The notes below the pieces were generated by a model that was not told the DNA's origin, ran no database searches, and saw only the letters and a program-made list of their open reading frames with translations. The translations under genes and the position numbers were made by a program. Source: Centropus unirufus (taxonomy: Eukaryota; Chordata; Aves; Cuculiformes; Centropidae). From it: DNA of 64,000 nt. This document shows, piece after piece, positions 27,394 to 40,731 of the stretch; positions within the stretch are counted from its first letter, which is position 1; the number at the start of each line of letters is the position of its first letter. Location: positions 1,405,843 through 1,469,842 of the forward strand of contig VYZI01000113.1 in NCBI GenBank assembly GCA_013397695.1, read 5' to 3'.

Positions 27394-28427
27394 CCATTCT
27401 GTAAAACACTCTTCATTCAGTGTAGTCACTGAGGTACAAAAGACATAAATATTATTTATGTGTCAATGGAATCACACTTTGAAATTAAAATTCTGCTGTG
27501 TAACAAAGAGAAGCTACAACCGCCCCATCAGATTTATGAAGGAGAAATAACAGAAAGCAAAAAATAGCATTGCTCCAAAGATTTACAAGTATCTTAGATT
27601 CAGTAAAGTACATTTTAAAATAAATTTATCCAACATCAACAATAAAGGACTAAGCTGTGTTACTATTACACAAATCTTTCTCCGCTTAGGCCTTGTGGTC
27701 TGATTTTACCCTTTTAACCTCAGTTTAACTTTGTCCTGTTGAACCAGTCATTGAGGAAATATTTCAAAAAGCATTGCACTTGCCCTCATGGGAAGAGACA
27801 GAGAAATAAGAGCATTTTCGTGACCCACTATATATTTTTTAATAAGCAAATATGATGGTTGCTGTGTTCTTCCTGGAGATAAATGCAAAATGCCTGGAAA
27901 TGTAGAGCATAGATGGGAAACATTTTGTTCAAAAGAGGAATGTTTTTTCTTTCAAATTCTGATGTCCTCTATAACAATATGTGAATTAAAGCATCTATAA
28001 AGCATGCAGTAAAAACTGATGTAGGTCTACAACTAAAGGAATGTCACAGAACTGTAGTAGCTAGAGAGAGAGGCAAGTCATAGTCTGTGTTTATAATAAC
28101 CCATTGGCAGACAAATAATTTTCAGTGCATGAGAGCAGGACTGAGTGTATGACCCAAAGCTGAAAACAGTCACCCCTGCTTTGAGAGGGCCTGTATTAGT
28201 AATAATTCTGAGATACTTTCTCTTGTCTTTCTCAAATCTAATGTTCTGAGACTGATAATATTTATTGCTGAGGAGAGTTCATTGGCTGACCTACCTGCAC
28301 TTGATCTGCAGGAGGAAGAAGGCAACACCTTCCTTTGGCTTACCATTTTTGATAGTATGAGAAAAATAAAAAGACAGAGCTAGGAAGACCTTTACAGAAT
28401 TTTTTCTTCTTTTAGTTTGGATAGGTA

Positions 28428-28461
28428 GGGATGGGTGGATGGGTGGATGGGTGGATAGGTA
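28428..28461 (+). repeat. 8-bp G-rich minisatellite with G-quadruplex potential
   Basis: Three perfect head-to-tail copies of ATGGGTGG occupy 28431-28454, flanked by degenerate copies (ATAGGTAGGG before, ATAGGTAT after). The GGG runs at 28428-28430, 28433-28435, 28441-28443 and 28449-28451 have loops of 2, 5 and 5 bases, so 28428-28451 is also a canonical G-quadruplex motif on +. Copy number is likely to vary between individuals. Confidence 0.9.
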
Positions 28462-29480
28462 TCTTATGCCGTATAATGCATCCTGTGACCATACCAGTAG
28501 CGGATAACAAAGGCCCCAACTGATTGTCAAATCAGAAATTTTCCAATACAGGATATATTTGGGTCCATGCAGCCTTTTACTCAGAGTGCAGAATAGAACA
28601 TTCCATAGCCACGCAGCAGTGATGGTTGTAACTTCAACCATTTTCATATTTTCAACTCTAACTTGCCCTATTTTCCCTGTAATCACTCTCTCTAAGAAAA
28701 CAAATCCCCCACAGACATATTTTAAATGTCCTATAAGTAAAAATTTGTGTATCTGAAAATACATAAATACTCAAAACAACAATTTATGTCTCTGAAAATA
28801 TATCTTACCTTTATTAATTTGTCCTAAGCCTTTAGGCTTTTATTTAAACCTTATCCCTGAGTTTTATGAAATTTTACCATTAATTTAGTAAAAATATATT
28901 TTTCTGGTAAATAATTCTGCATTAAAACAAAATTCTGTTAAGCTTTCCTGAAAAGCCTGTGTGATACTAATATGGGATTCTCTTTGTGGAAATTATCTCT
29001 GAAGGACTCACTACGGTTAAACTAGGCTTTCACAAGAACATTAAAATTTATGGAATAGATAATTTTTCCACATTCCTTAAAGTTTCTCATGCTATTGTCA
29101 TTAATTTATGTCTCCCTGCTCATTGTGAATATGAAGAAAAATCTCTCTTGGTCCTGTATTTCCATTATTAACCTTCCCTTTCAAAAACTGTTATTTTTTT
29201 TTGAGTTGGGCACTGCATTTAGAATGGACTTCTGAGAAAAGGATACACTTTATACACAAAAATGGGAAAACCTATTAGATACTAATTCTACAGATTGATA
29301 CTGTTTTGTTGCTTTATTAGGCTCAAAATTGCCATCAGAAAGAAGTTATAGGTTGTCTTATGCCATTAGGTCCGAGAAACTAATTGGTTTCCATTTGCTT
29401 CCGTTTTGTTGCAGGTCCCTTTTAAGGTGAGCTCTGAACACTCAGAATCAACAAACCAACCATGACTTTCATTTTTTTAC

Positions 29481-29547
29481 CTTGCGGCCCTAAATAACAG
29501 CCTAAATAAATAAAAAATAAATAAAACCTTGCTGGCCTAAATAACAG
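29481..29547. repeat. Local 47-bp duplication around an A-rich core
   Basis: CTTGCGGCCCTAAATAACAG at 29481-29500 recurs as CTTGCTGGCCTAAATAACAG at 29528-29547, with two substitutions. The 27 bases between them are an A-rich AATAAA-repeat string that itself starts CCTAAATAA. This fits a slippage-type tandem duplication. A small retroposed A-tail flanked by a target-site duplication is an alternative, but no element body is visible. Confidence 0.85.
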
Positions 29548-32500
29548 TGCTCAGCTCATTTTGATTCCCATCTCCTTATTACTCTACAGCACAACAGAAT
29601 GTCCTCTTTACCAGTGTAGTGTATTACATAATTTTATCTTACCAAACTAAAATCACCTTGCTTGAAAAACTGAAAATCATATTAAAAAATTAATACAAAC
29701 TGCAGTGAAAATCATACATAAAAAAAAAGTGCATGGAGGAGCTGTTAGTTTGAAACATTTTAATATGGTGTTCTATCACATGAATTGAAAATATGGCTAA
29801 AATATTAAAATGGGCATTTTATAAAGTGTGTGCATTAGTTGTGTAGTCAGAGCCAATGAGAAATACCTCTAATTTCAGTGTAATAGATAATATAGAACAT
29901 ATAAGTAATACTAACATAGAATTATAGTAGTAGTAATAGTATTCTTCACATTTCTAATCAACCCATAGAAGTATGCACACACTTGTATAATAGAAAGGAA
30001 GCTCTGACTCATAATATTCTTGACTCTTTGAGCCAAAATATTAAGTACTACATAGAGATTTCAAAGCTTACCATGCTATTCCAGCCAAATGATGATTTGA
30101 TTTTACGCCATGTGTGATCTCTGAGTCAGTTGTTTTGCAACCAGACTCCTATTCTTAATTTTTTTATAAAATAACCTTTCCATTTCCTCTTCAGAGACTC
30201 AGATGGTGTTATTCCACTTGATATCTATTGTGATACATCTTCACTTCTATATGATTGTTAACAGCAGCATAATGATTTCATCATTTTAAAAGTTGGGGGC
30301 CTTAGTCACAGATGAAAACTTCACTCTGCAGGGCATTTTGAAAACACAGAATTAAAAGAAAAAAGCAACCTACCAATAACTATGTTTGTAAATCATAAAC
30401 AAGAAGTAGATGGGGAGTAGAACTAAGGGGAACCAACAAGAAAAAAGCATGTCCATTTATCATAGCCATTGGTCTCAGTACCCTGCCTGCTCTGCCAAGT
30501 CCTCTGGGCAAAGAGCTTTGACAGGGGAACTGAAGGCAGTAATTTTTCAAACTGTTTGCCTTCCATGTCTATTTACTGCATTCATCAGTCTGTCCCAGTA
30601 TATGAAGTGGGACGAAAAACAGAGCTTTTATCTGAGAGAAAAATAACAAATGGGTACAGCCCAGGATTAGGGGCTGGCCAGAGGTGGGAATCAACACTGT
30701 ATTGGTGACAAGCGGAAAGGGATAGACCTTGAAAGATCATGAAAACAGAGAAACACCTCTAATCTGATGTTACAGAAGGCAGACAGAGTGCAGTTCTCCA
30801 TGCAGGAAACTGATATGTTAAAGTCAACGGACTAATAGAGCATTCTGTAGATTGTATTAGAAGGTACTGAGAATACAGGGAGGCTTTGCTGTTTTGCATT
30901 AAAGAGAGACACTTCTGTCTCCTCAAATGTAATAATTCTTGCAGTTGAGGTTTAGAAAGTTGCTTCAGTTCCATAGGATCTATTGGATCTGTGGCCATAG
31001 GAACAGAGGTGGCTGCCAGAGTTCTAGGTCTAGAGGTGACACACAGCAGCTTGATGCAGAGGTGACAGTGGGGTGAGTGCCTGGGACCATGGAGGGAAGT
31101 GTTAGAGAGAGGTAGTAACCCCAGACTTTATGCTTGGAACTCAGAAACATTTCAAAACTGCTGAACTGGCACAGAGGAGAGTTGACAGCACCTGGGCAAA
31201 ACGCAAAAAGCTCAGACAACCATCAGCAGCATCATGTCCCTTCCAGAGGCTGTCTCCAGGCTTTGGTTGAATTTCTACACTCATGTGGAAGATACAATGT
31301 GCAAAATAAAACCCTGATTTTTGATCCCTGTACAAGGGCACTAAATTCCTCCTCTTGAGTAATATTAAAATAATTTGAGTTGCTTTGCTTAAAGGAGAGG
31401 AGAGCAAGGGGGGAGGCAGACTGTTTTAGAAGTCCTTCTGATGTCTAATGTGTAACCTGGATAAAAGAAAATCAATTTCCTTCAATTCAGCAAAAGATTT
31501 AGATGAGTTACTAAAGGAAAACTACTAAAAGGTAGGAAGATTTTTTTCTCTAGAGTACCTGCTAGTGAAGATCTTCAGAGTATTAGAGACACCTGCAAGA
31601 TAACACAGAGACATCTCATGGGAAGGGGCAGGCTAGATTGTCTTCTGAGGGTCCTCTTTGTGCTGGGATTGTTCTTCAAAATATCCTAGTCAAGTGACCA
31701 GTGCATCTATTATTTGATTAGGCAACTTAACAAAGACATCAAGGCTTCATTTGAAGATGAAAAGGAAACGAGAAACCTACCAAAGTTTGTTCTTACCCAT
31801 CTCTGCTGGTAAAAATACGTCTACCTTACTTTCACTTGAATTATTCAAGCTTTGAGCTTGTAGTCTATGGCCTGTCACTTGTTTGGTCCACCAACAAGAT
31901 TTATTTTTCACCTTGAGACTTTATAAATTAGTGCTTGAAAAGACTGTATACACATATGTATCAGAACCGATACAATTTTTAATATTAGTATTCATATTGG
32001 TATAGCAATATTTTTCTAACATGAAATATAAAAACACTCATGGGTTGAAAAAGTCTGGTTTTGTCATTATGTCACTGAAATATTTTTTTATAAATTAATG
32101 TAGCATAGAGGACCGAGAAGAAATGTGATTCAGCCCTATGAGTTAAAATGCACCCAAAATCCATTTGGTATAAACAGCTTTTGCAGAGACAAAGACATAA
32201 TGAGCTAACTGAGGGAAATCCTAAAGAAAAAAATACTCAAAATATCCTTCAATAACAGGAGAGATAGGACTGCACACAGACAATAATGCAAATAAAGATG
32301 CAGGTGACTGCAAGAGTAGTAGCTCTTCCATTAACTGAAAAGATGAAACTCTATCTTTGTGTTGGTTAAAGTGAGCAACACCAAGTTAACTTTGACATAA
32401 TGACATACTGGAATAGCTCTATATGGCCTCTTTTAATGGTACAAACACAGTTGCAAGGGTACAGGCCATCTGCTCTTAATATAAAGTGAAATTATCAAAT

Positions 32501-33184
32501 AGAGGATAATGGGGAATGACTATGAAACTCCCGTGAATATAAATTTCTGTGACTGAACTCAGTACCAAGAGGAGAAAAAAGCCTGCAGAGAATTTTAAAG
32601 AGGTCATTCAAAGGAGGAGGAGGTAAAAAGGAGGGACGTTTTACATCAGAAAGAAAAAAAAATGTTGGAAGAAATTCTAATTTCACCCCTGTCTAAAAAT
32701 ATAAGGGCATGAAGATTTTGTTTAACCTTTCCTATTTTAATGAAAATCAATATTGATCATTCATATATACACCAAAGACATAAACATAGTATTTTATATG
32801 CAAGGGACTGCATTTAGGGTTTGTCTTTCTTCATCCGAGCATCAACTAAATATCACTGCTGTGATGTAAATTAGGTGCAAAAATCTCTTAGTAAAAAGTT
32901 TCTTGTTCTTTCTGTCATCCTTAATTTCAACACTTGGGTTACTGGACTTTCCAGTATATTATAGCATCAGAGTCTGAAGGCTTCTTAGCATTTCCAGTTC
33001 TTATAATGAGTTGCACAACTTCAATTGAAGAAACTCTATTTAATATGCTTAAAATTGAGAGCTATTCTAAAACACTGCATTCCAAAAATCATAAAGATAA
33101 TATAAGAGAATGATGCTGATGAATAACTATGAAGGACTGCACTATTTCAACACTTTCAGTACAGACTAGGGTATGAATTGATTG

Positions 33185-33613
33185 ACTTCACCTGGATTAT
33201 TGCATTCAATTCTGGGACCTCCAATATGAGAAAGACATGGACCAGTTGAAACAGGTCCAAAGGAGGGCTGGAACAACTCTCCTATGAAGAAAAGTTGAGA
33301 AAGTTGGGATTGTTCAGTCTGGAGAAGAGGAGGCGCCAGGGAGATTTTATTGAAACCTTTCAGTATTTAAAGGGGGTTTATAAGAAAGAGAAAATTTTTA
33401 CCAAGGCCTGTAGTGATGGGACAAGAGTCAATGGTTTTTAAGTAAAAGAGGGAAGAGGGTAGATACAGATTGGACATGAGGAAAAAATATTTTGCAATGA
33501 GGGTGTGAGGCACTGGTGCTGGTTTCCCTCAGAAGTTGCCCCACCATTGGAAGTGTTCAGGGTTAGGCTTGATGATTTATCCAACCCAAACCATTCTATG
33601 ATACTATGATTCC
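33185..33613 (+). mobile_element. CR1 LINE 3'-end fragment, longest in the window
   Basis: On + the CR1 blocks occur in order. They are ATTCAATTCTGGGACCTCC, AGGTCCAAAGGAGGGCTGG, GGGATTGTTCAGTCTGGAGA with AGAGGAGGCGCCAGGGAGAT, TAGTGATGGGACAAGAGTCA, GATTGGACATGAGGAAAAAA, TTGCCCCACCATTGGAAGTG, and finally CAACCCAAACCATTCTATGA with ATACTATGATTC. The last string is the short tandem tail diagnostic of CR1. The end of the body is slightly shortened relative to the usual CR1 pattern between the TTCAGGGTTAGG and GATGATTTATCC blocks. It is a 5'-truncated, non-coding remnant of intermediate age. Confidence 0.93.
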
Positions 33614-34799
33614 ACTAATTTAAAAAAAATATATCGAACATTTAAGAACAAAATTCATTATGATGATCACATACTATATGTATCTGTATATGTATAGATA
33701 ATCTTCTAATTTAACTCCCAAATTTACAACACAATTGTAAAGCTGAATAACTACTATTCCACTGAAGCCAAATATTAAAAACATGAGTCGTGGTAAAAAT
33801 AAAGATTATTGTTAGAGATGTATAAAAACTGAATTTTTATTCACTGGGTTTTCTTAGCTGATTTTGTTTCGTTTCTACTGATTCCTTCTGTTGCTTTCTA
33901 TAAATCTTTATTTCTACAAATATTACTAATGTAAGCTTTATAAAATTATAAAGTGTTGCACAGAGTAGCTACATAAGCATAGGACAATTTGCAGTTTCTA
34001 CAGTCATATTGTGTTCTTTGACAAGAATATCACATTAGTTTTCAGAAATTGAATATCTTAATGTTTTATGTTATTTTTCCTCTCAGAAGGTAAGGGAATA
34101 AAATGAAAAAACACATGTTGAAAAGTAGAGAGAAAATAACTGAAAAATAAAGGCTGTTCATATGACCAAACTGTTCCTGAATGAAAGTAACAAGCAAACT
34201 AGTGAGAAGTTAGCTATCCCTTTTCATAACTCAGGAGGAATGGTTTAATATTTACCAAATAGAAATTATTTTCAAGCTGCATCCATATGACCCGCAAATT
34301 GATATATCTCTCAATATCTTTGTTTTTATTTTGCTTCTGGAGCAGGGATTTTTGTCTCCACGAACTGTAAAGTTTTCACCTAGAAGTTGAAATCCAGTAT
34401 TTGTTTTACTGTGCACCAAAATACTACTTTTTCATCTTCAGAATAAAAGCTCAAAAGATCCCAGAGAAATGATATTTTCTTATATGTTCTGTTAATTGAA
34501 AAATATTCCTGTATCCATAATCCTTTTGGCAGATAGTCATCTCTACCTCTTACATTATTTGTTGTTAATGATAAACGATGTTATCTGTGATACAACTCAG
34601 TATGGCTCAGACCTTTATTAGTGTCTCCATTGTAAAGGAAGATTTAAACAATATACTTTGTAGATCTTGCAAAACCATGAAAATATAGTGGCCCTTGGAT
34701 AAGGCCTCTGGCAGTGTTTGAAAAGTCCAGTGATACCAACACACTCTCGTATAAAATGCTATCTGTGTAACGAGCAGAGTTGTCTCAGTTCAACAGGGA

Positions 34800-35141
34800 G
34801 TGAAATCAGTGCCTTGGTATTTGGAGAAATTCTCCAATGGCTGCAAATCCTCTATTGCAACATTATTCATTTCCCTCCCTAAGAACACTCTTGCAGCTGT
34901 TTCATTCACTCTGCAGGAAGACTCTTCTCCAGATGGCATGGGTAGCCTACCGGAGACTGACGCCAAAACAGATCCCATTGCGGGAGGTCCAGAGCCAAGG
35001 AAAGAGTCAAAGAAAATTTGGTCCTCTCTGAAAATGTGGAACGTCCTTTTGAAAGACACAGCAAGTGATTATTATTTCAGGGAGACAGTTACTATTCCAG
35101 TCTGGAGTATGAAAATATCAGAAGCGGGTCACAGCACTTAA
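34800..35141 (+). other. ORF-dense patch with an acceptor-like site (possible exon)
   Basis: A 113-codon plus-strand frame, a second plus frame (34837-35031) and an 89-codon minus frame (34790-35059) overlap here. Within it, a pyrimidine-rich stretch ending ACTCTGCAG (34916) is followed by GAAGACTC. The 113-codon frame downstream is polar and acidic-then-basic in character (about 45 residues rich in D, S, P, E and K) before it runs into AT-rich sequence. No convincing donor is visible and no protein family is recognised. An alternative is a conserved non-coding element or chance. Confidence 0.2.
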
Positions 35142-38100
35142 TTTTCTCTTTGCTCTTGCTTTTCAAAGTTTGCATAACTGCTTACTCCCATTGGGTTAGA
35201 TGAACTAGAGCTGAAGTAGATGAAAGTTACCTTGTGGTTTCTTTTTCACTGTCAGTTGGTCTATGGGGACAAGGTCTCTTGGCTTCACCAGAGGTATTGC
35301 GGCTGATTCTGTACTAACCCAGATCCTGTGAAATTTAACTGATGTCAACAAGAACCGAGCAAGTTGTGTGTCTGGGAAGACAATGACATTGATGCTTAGT
35401 TATGCAATATTTTGGGGGAGATTTTCCACTTAGTGCGCACAGCTGGGAGGGACATTCATTAACACTATTTCTTTCAGGATCCCTCCGAACTCAGGATGTC
35501 TTTTCTTTTTGGAGTGGTGAAAAAACAAGTGCACTATTATTACAGTTGTTGACACTGTCTTTTATTGACATGAATAGAGAATATTTGGACAGCAGTAGTA
35601 AACGATGTGCAGTTTAATCAATCAGGCCAAATTGGCAGAGATTATTAACTAAAGAGAAAACAGTGTTTTTCATCTAAAGTTAAATGTGGACGATGTGATG
35701 ACTATTGTTGTTTGCATGGGAAGAGCCATTCCATGGTCCATGAATTTGGATGGGGGAGCATTTAATTGTCGAATGCCTTTTACAGAACACACATTTTAAA
35801 GTAACAAAAATTTCTACTGGTAAAACAAGTGAAAGATTCTGTAATTCTTTCTTTATATGTCACTAAATGCTCTAATAAGGAAGTCCTTATTTTCTGCTAT
35901 AATGTGTCTAATGAATATTCCAGGTCCTTGAATTCAGGTTTTAATATTTCTTATAATACCACAAAGAATTCTAAATTTCATGTATGAATCTCATGCTGTG
36001 CTTTACTAATCTTTGATGCAAGGGTATGTGGAGAACTTGCTCCAGCCCCAGGACTCTACTTCCAAACTTCTCACCTTATGAAAGAAAGGCATTTGAATCA
36101 CTGGAGAAGAACCTGTCAGTAAATAGTTTGTCATTTAGCTGAAAAGACTTCTGGTTTTTTGCTCTTCTTATTTCCTCTGGATTAGGAACATATGTGACAA
36201 AACTTACAGGTTTGCATAGCAGTTGAGAACATATTACTTACATAAACATTTGGAATAGTGAGCATAGAAATAATGGTGCTGTTGTTGCACCTAAAATAGA
36301 CATAGCAGAACAGTTAAATCTTACTATTAATGATGGCCAATGTGCACAGTGTACCATCATAGCAGTGCAGCAATCTCTTCTCAATCTTGCACCAGTCATG
36401 CACTATGATTAATAATTCTGTGAGTTGAACAAGGGATAATTTTCTTTATAGCTTAGCCCTATTCTCAAGCATAAGAACCTATGCGACAATAAATGTTTTA
36501 TTGATAATGTATTTACCTTTTTCCAGTTGTTAGCCAAAACAATTATTTTCACATTGGTCAGTGATGTGGCTTCTCTGGCGAAAGATTTTGGCACAGAGGT
36601 CTGAGGAGTTAACACTATAGCTGGGAGAAGAATTCCTAGGGAACAGTGCTGCTTCTGATATGCTGACTGTTTTCTTGCAGAATTTAGCAAGTTGCCTTCA
36701 GAAAGTAACTCAAGGAAAAGATTTGTTTAATTATGTTGGCCACCCTTAGGTAAATGTATATATTATTCATGAATAAATGACTCAACTCTCATTATATTAC
36801 ACTAACCCTAAGATGAATGGTTGCTCAGGAGTCTTAATGTACTACTTCATTCAGTGACTGTTCTATGAAACCTCTTTTAATTTTCCCCTGTAACTCAACT
36901 TGATAACAGTTCATTTGAACACATTTTCTTCATTTTCTGTTCTAGGAAATAAGTTTGTATAATGGTGCTCTTGTTCTTTGTGTCAGTCAGACACTTGAAA
37001 ATGTCAATCTGCTAATGTACCCTTTTTGTCATTAGATTCTTTCTTTACCATTTCTGATCACCAAAAATACTTCTTTCATGCAGCTCAGCACCTATTTAAG
37101 TGCTGCCTATTTTATTCTGTTGAAACAGAAGGAATGAGTGATTAGACATACATTAATTACATTAACTATCCTTCTACAGATGGGAGAGTAGAACCAAACA
37201 TAGGAATTACAATAGTGGATGGAATTATATTAAGAATTTTTATTACTCATCCATTTATTTCAAACTGTTGTCTAATAATACCCTGAATAAAAAAATTAAA
37301 GCTTTTGATTTCTTTCTTAAGAATGGTACCTCTAAATTTTTACATTTTAGTTGGTTTTTTCTTTTATGCTATTCATGGCCTCAAATTTAGCATGAAGTTT
37401 AGAAAGCAGTCACTTGCACAAGACACATGGATACAGATATGCAACAAAGATAAAATATTCACTTACTTCTTTAACCAAGATTGCAGTAGTAATCTTCTTT
37501 CATTTCAATGAAGAACAGAAGGGGCAGGAAAAGATTTCAGACTGAATATTATGGAATAGTTCTTTGTTTTCAGGACTAACAAGTTTCTTTGTTACCTACT
37601 CATCAGGAGTTAACTCTGGTAAAATGAGTATGGAAACCCCTGCTCAGCAAATTTCCATTTCTCTCTAACTTCCTTAGTACAAGAAACCAAAAAAAAACCC
37701 AACCTGAAAATGAAAATTACCTCAAATAAATATAGTATGTAAGTTACCATTGGTTCTTAGGATAGAATTTTAAAAAATACTATATTTAAGATGTCTGAGG
37801 CTGTTCCACAAAATGAGAACTATCAGTAAGCCAAGGATATTTTGATTTCACTTTCACTTAGGCACATACTACAGGAGTGATAACCTGTAGTTTCTCCTCC
37901 ACTGACATGTACCGGGCCTCCTAAACTGCCTATAGGACTTTTTTTCCTCCCATTCGAGCCTAACTACAACTGAATGACAATTCTCAATTGTCATCAGATA
38001 CCAGAGGAGCAGCAAAGGCCACCATTGTGCCTGACTATTATTCCTGAACTATCATTTTCAACTTGAAAATGGAAGGAATAACACTGAAACAAAAACTTAC

Positions 38101-39142
38101 AAAGTGGGATCTTCACTTCATATTCTGAGCACTCCCTTATAAAGAATTTAGACAAGGTACTACTAAGGCAAATTTACACAAATTAGCTTGCTCTCAGCAC
38201 ATTTGCAAGGTCTTCCTGGGTTTCTTTTTTTTTTGTGACAATGTCAATGATTTTTATAGCTTCAGAACAGCAGCTTGCCAGGCTGCTGCTGGCAGCATTA
38301 ACTGAGGCCTGAAGGTCTCTGGCATAAGCCACACTCTTTCCTTGGCAGTGCACGACAGTCAACTGGCCATGGCTCTATAGATTGTCTCCATAAGAAAAGT
38401 CAAAATGCATGAACCTTATCACAGCAAGTTATTCTGTTTTTCCATCACAGCTCAACTTGCACATCTGTGCCCAATGTTTATCTTCAGCCCCAGCTGCAGT
38501 ACCAGAAATGTTACTGTCCATGGTGCTTACCTCCTCGTCCTCTGCAGACATCAAATGTCAGTTATGGGTTTCTCTTGAGGATATGTATAATCCATGTTTG
38601 GTATCTGAGCGTTTTTGTATAGGAATCCCCCATTCTCCTCATAGTCTTATTTTACTCAGCACCAAGCTTTGGAATAACTCCTAACTGCTCTTTCTTTTAA
38701 TTTAAAATCAAGATGTTCGTAAGAGAAGGAGATCCCACTTTTTGCTTTCTCGATGAAGAGAGAGAACAAATAAGAGATGTAATGATTTTCTGTTTAAAGA
38801 CAAATAGTTTAATTAATAAGTAACTTACACCTAAGTAGTTGTGTTTAGGGCTCTTCTGAGGCTGATTCTAGAAAATGGCCACTGCTAAATACACTTTACC
38901 TACCTAGATGGTTCTTTATGTGATGCAATACATCAAATTCTTCATTTGTATTTAGTGTTTTACAACGCCTTAACATTGTTTTTCCTTCTTTTTTTCCCTT
39001 TTTGTTTGCTTTTCCATAGGAGTTCTTTCAAGTCTCTTCTTTAGCACTTTCTGTTCTTTCACATTTTTTCATTGACCAGTATTTATTTCTTTGTGCTGAG
39101 GTTGCATCCTTTACTTTCTGATATACCTTCTCGAAAATTTAA

Positions 39143-39215
39143 ATTGTAGAATTATGGTTTTTATGTGCACAGAGCCTCTGGATGGAATCTAGTCCAATAT
39201 TCTGCTGAAGGCACC
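39143..39215 (-). mobile_element. Short decayed CR1 3'-end fragment
   Basis: TGTAGAATTATGGTTTTTAT, then AGAGCCTCTGGATGGAATCT, AGTCCAATATTCTGCTGAAG and GCA resembles the complement of a CR1 3' end (AGAATCATGG-like, CCTCTGGATGTCATCTAGTC-like and CCCCCTGCTCAAAGCA-like blocks). The order of blocks is right but divergence is high. Confidence 0.55.
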
Positions 39216-40228
39216 GACAAATTAAAGGCTAACTGAAAGTTCTGTTAGTAATTTTTGCCACAAACTTCCCAGCATATTTGAACAAATAAACCATTAGACT
39301 AATAAGTGAATCAATAACTTATACTGGGAGTTAAATGAATCTAAAAGGAAGTGATAATACAACCTCAACAACACCTGTAATTTTAAGCTAGATTCACCTG
39401 TATAGAAATTTGAGTCTATTTTTCAAAAAAGTAGTTTAGTCATTTTAAAGTTAGTCTGTAATTCCACTAAAGTAATTAATATAAACAAAAATAATTTATT
39501 TGAGAAAGAAAATATGAAAGCATATACAGTATGATACAGATGAAAGACATAAAATGTTGAGGCTTTTAAAGGGATCCCATCTTAAGTACAGGAACCATTG
39601 TAATGAAGAATGCATTGGTATAAATCTTTAAGGAAAAAAAATCCCTTTCTTTCCTCTGCAGTATTAACTAAATCTTTAGCATGGAAACAACCAGAAAAAC
39701 TATTGTTCATAGTGAATTATATTCCCACATGCTCTTAACTCTGAAATGGACTGTCCTCATAAGATACTTGAATAAGTCTCCTGTTTATTTTGATCTAATT
39801 ACTACTTCCTGTATTAGAATATTTGTTTCAATTTTTTTGGAAGACATCACCATACTAACATGGACAAGTCAAGCTCCACAGATTAGAAATTCATAAGAGA
39901 AGAGATTGAAAAAAATCAAACTAGCACACAGCACATCTTTGTGCAGGATTTTTTGGCTCCATGTGTAAGGAACTTAGTCTTAATATCTTACCTCAAACGT
40001 ATATGTTCTCACCTGTCAGGAAAAGATATCTCTATCAACCCTTAGAGAAAACTTTTCAGTACTTCTTCAGAGATATTCAGAACATATCAGATGAGTTGCT
40101 AGGTGTTAAAAGCTGATCCCTTGATGTTAACATATCCATCATCAGATAAGATTTTGGGGGCTCAAAGTACTTGGAAGGACCATGTAATATTGAAAATAAC
40201 ACAACAAACAAAACTCGATCTGTCTGTT

Positions 40229-40245
40229 TCTTTTCTAAGAAAAGA
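40229..40245. repeat. Short perfect inverted repeat
   Basis: TCTTTTCT and AGAAAAGA flank a single A. The arms are exact complements, pyrimidine then purine. It is low complexity and probably incidental. Confidence 0.65.
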
Positions 40246-40731
40246 TACTAAGAAAAAAGTCACAACTGGGATTTCAATAGCTGCTAATAGGATGAATTGG
40301 AGATGTTATCATCCCCAACCTCCAAAAATTTCCAGTATGATCAAAGAGCGAGTTCAGGAAAAGCCAGCCATAAACTATATTCCCCAAACAATAAAGACTC
40401 CATCATGAAGAGTTTGTTGTTAGCCTCTCACAAAATTTTAACATTGTTATTGGTTAGATGTTTTTTTTCTGGTTTTGTGTTTTTTGGGTATTTTTTAAAG
40501 TAAGTCATTGTGATTCGTATCTTCTTTGTAAGAAGAACAATCTCAAGCCACTTTTAGTATGTTTTTACATGGCAAAATAAGATACTTGTAATGAAAACAG
40601 TTGTAATAGAAAACTATTAATGGTTTTACTAGGTGAAAAGGCTGATTACTTTACAAAGCAATTTGTTAAATTTCTTGTACATTTACATTTAGCATTATTG
40701 CTTTCAGATTATTTCTTTTCCTCTGAACAGC

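Larger units (their letters stand above)
18809..33184. other. Non-coding AT-rich sequence
   Basis: No gene can be supported across this stretch. The largest frame (157 codons, 28291-28764, -) is held open partly by the G-rich minisatellite at 28428-28461, which it translates as a proline/histidine-rich string. Between about 30400 and 31400 several overlapping frames of 74-88 codons occur on both strands in slightly GC-richer DNA, without recognisable domains. Poly-T runs occur near 20600, 22971 and 24770. Sub-features at 25049, 27370, 28428 and 29481 are listed separately. Confidence 0.75.

Noticed and set aside
28168..28250. Possible very old CR1 3' end on +
   Set aside because: A CCCTGCTTTGAGAGGG block and later CTTTCTCAAATCTAATGTTC only loosely match, and the tail is missing.
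28291..28764. 157-codon minus-strand open frame
   Set aside because: It runs through a G-rich minisatellite and has no recognisable domain, so treated as spurious.
31600..31672. Possible old CR1 3' end on +
   Set aside because: GGGGCAGGCTAGATTGTCTT followed by CTGAGGGTCCT is suggestive, but the upstream body blocks are absent.
38276..38295. TGCCAG..CTGGCA hairpin as a microRNA candidate
   Set aside because: The stem is only six bases, far too short for a precursor.
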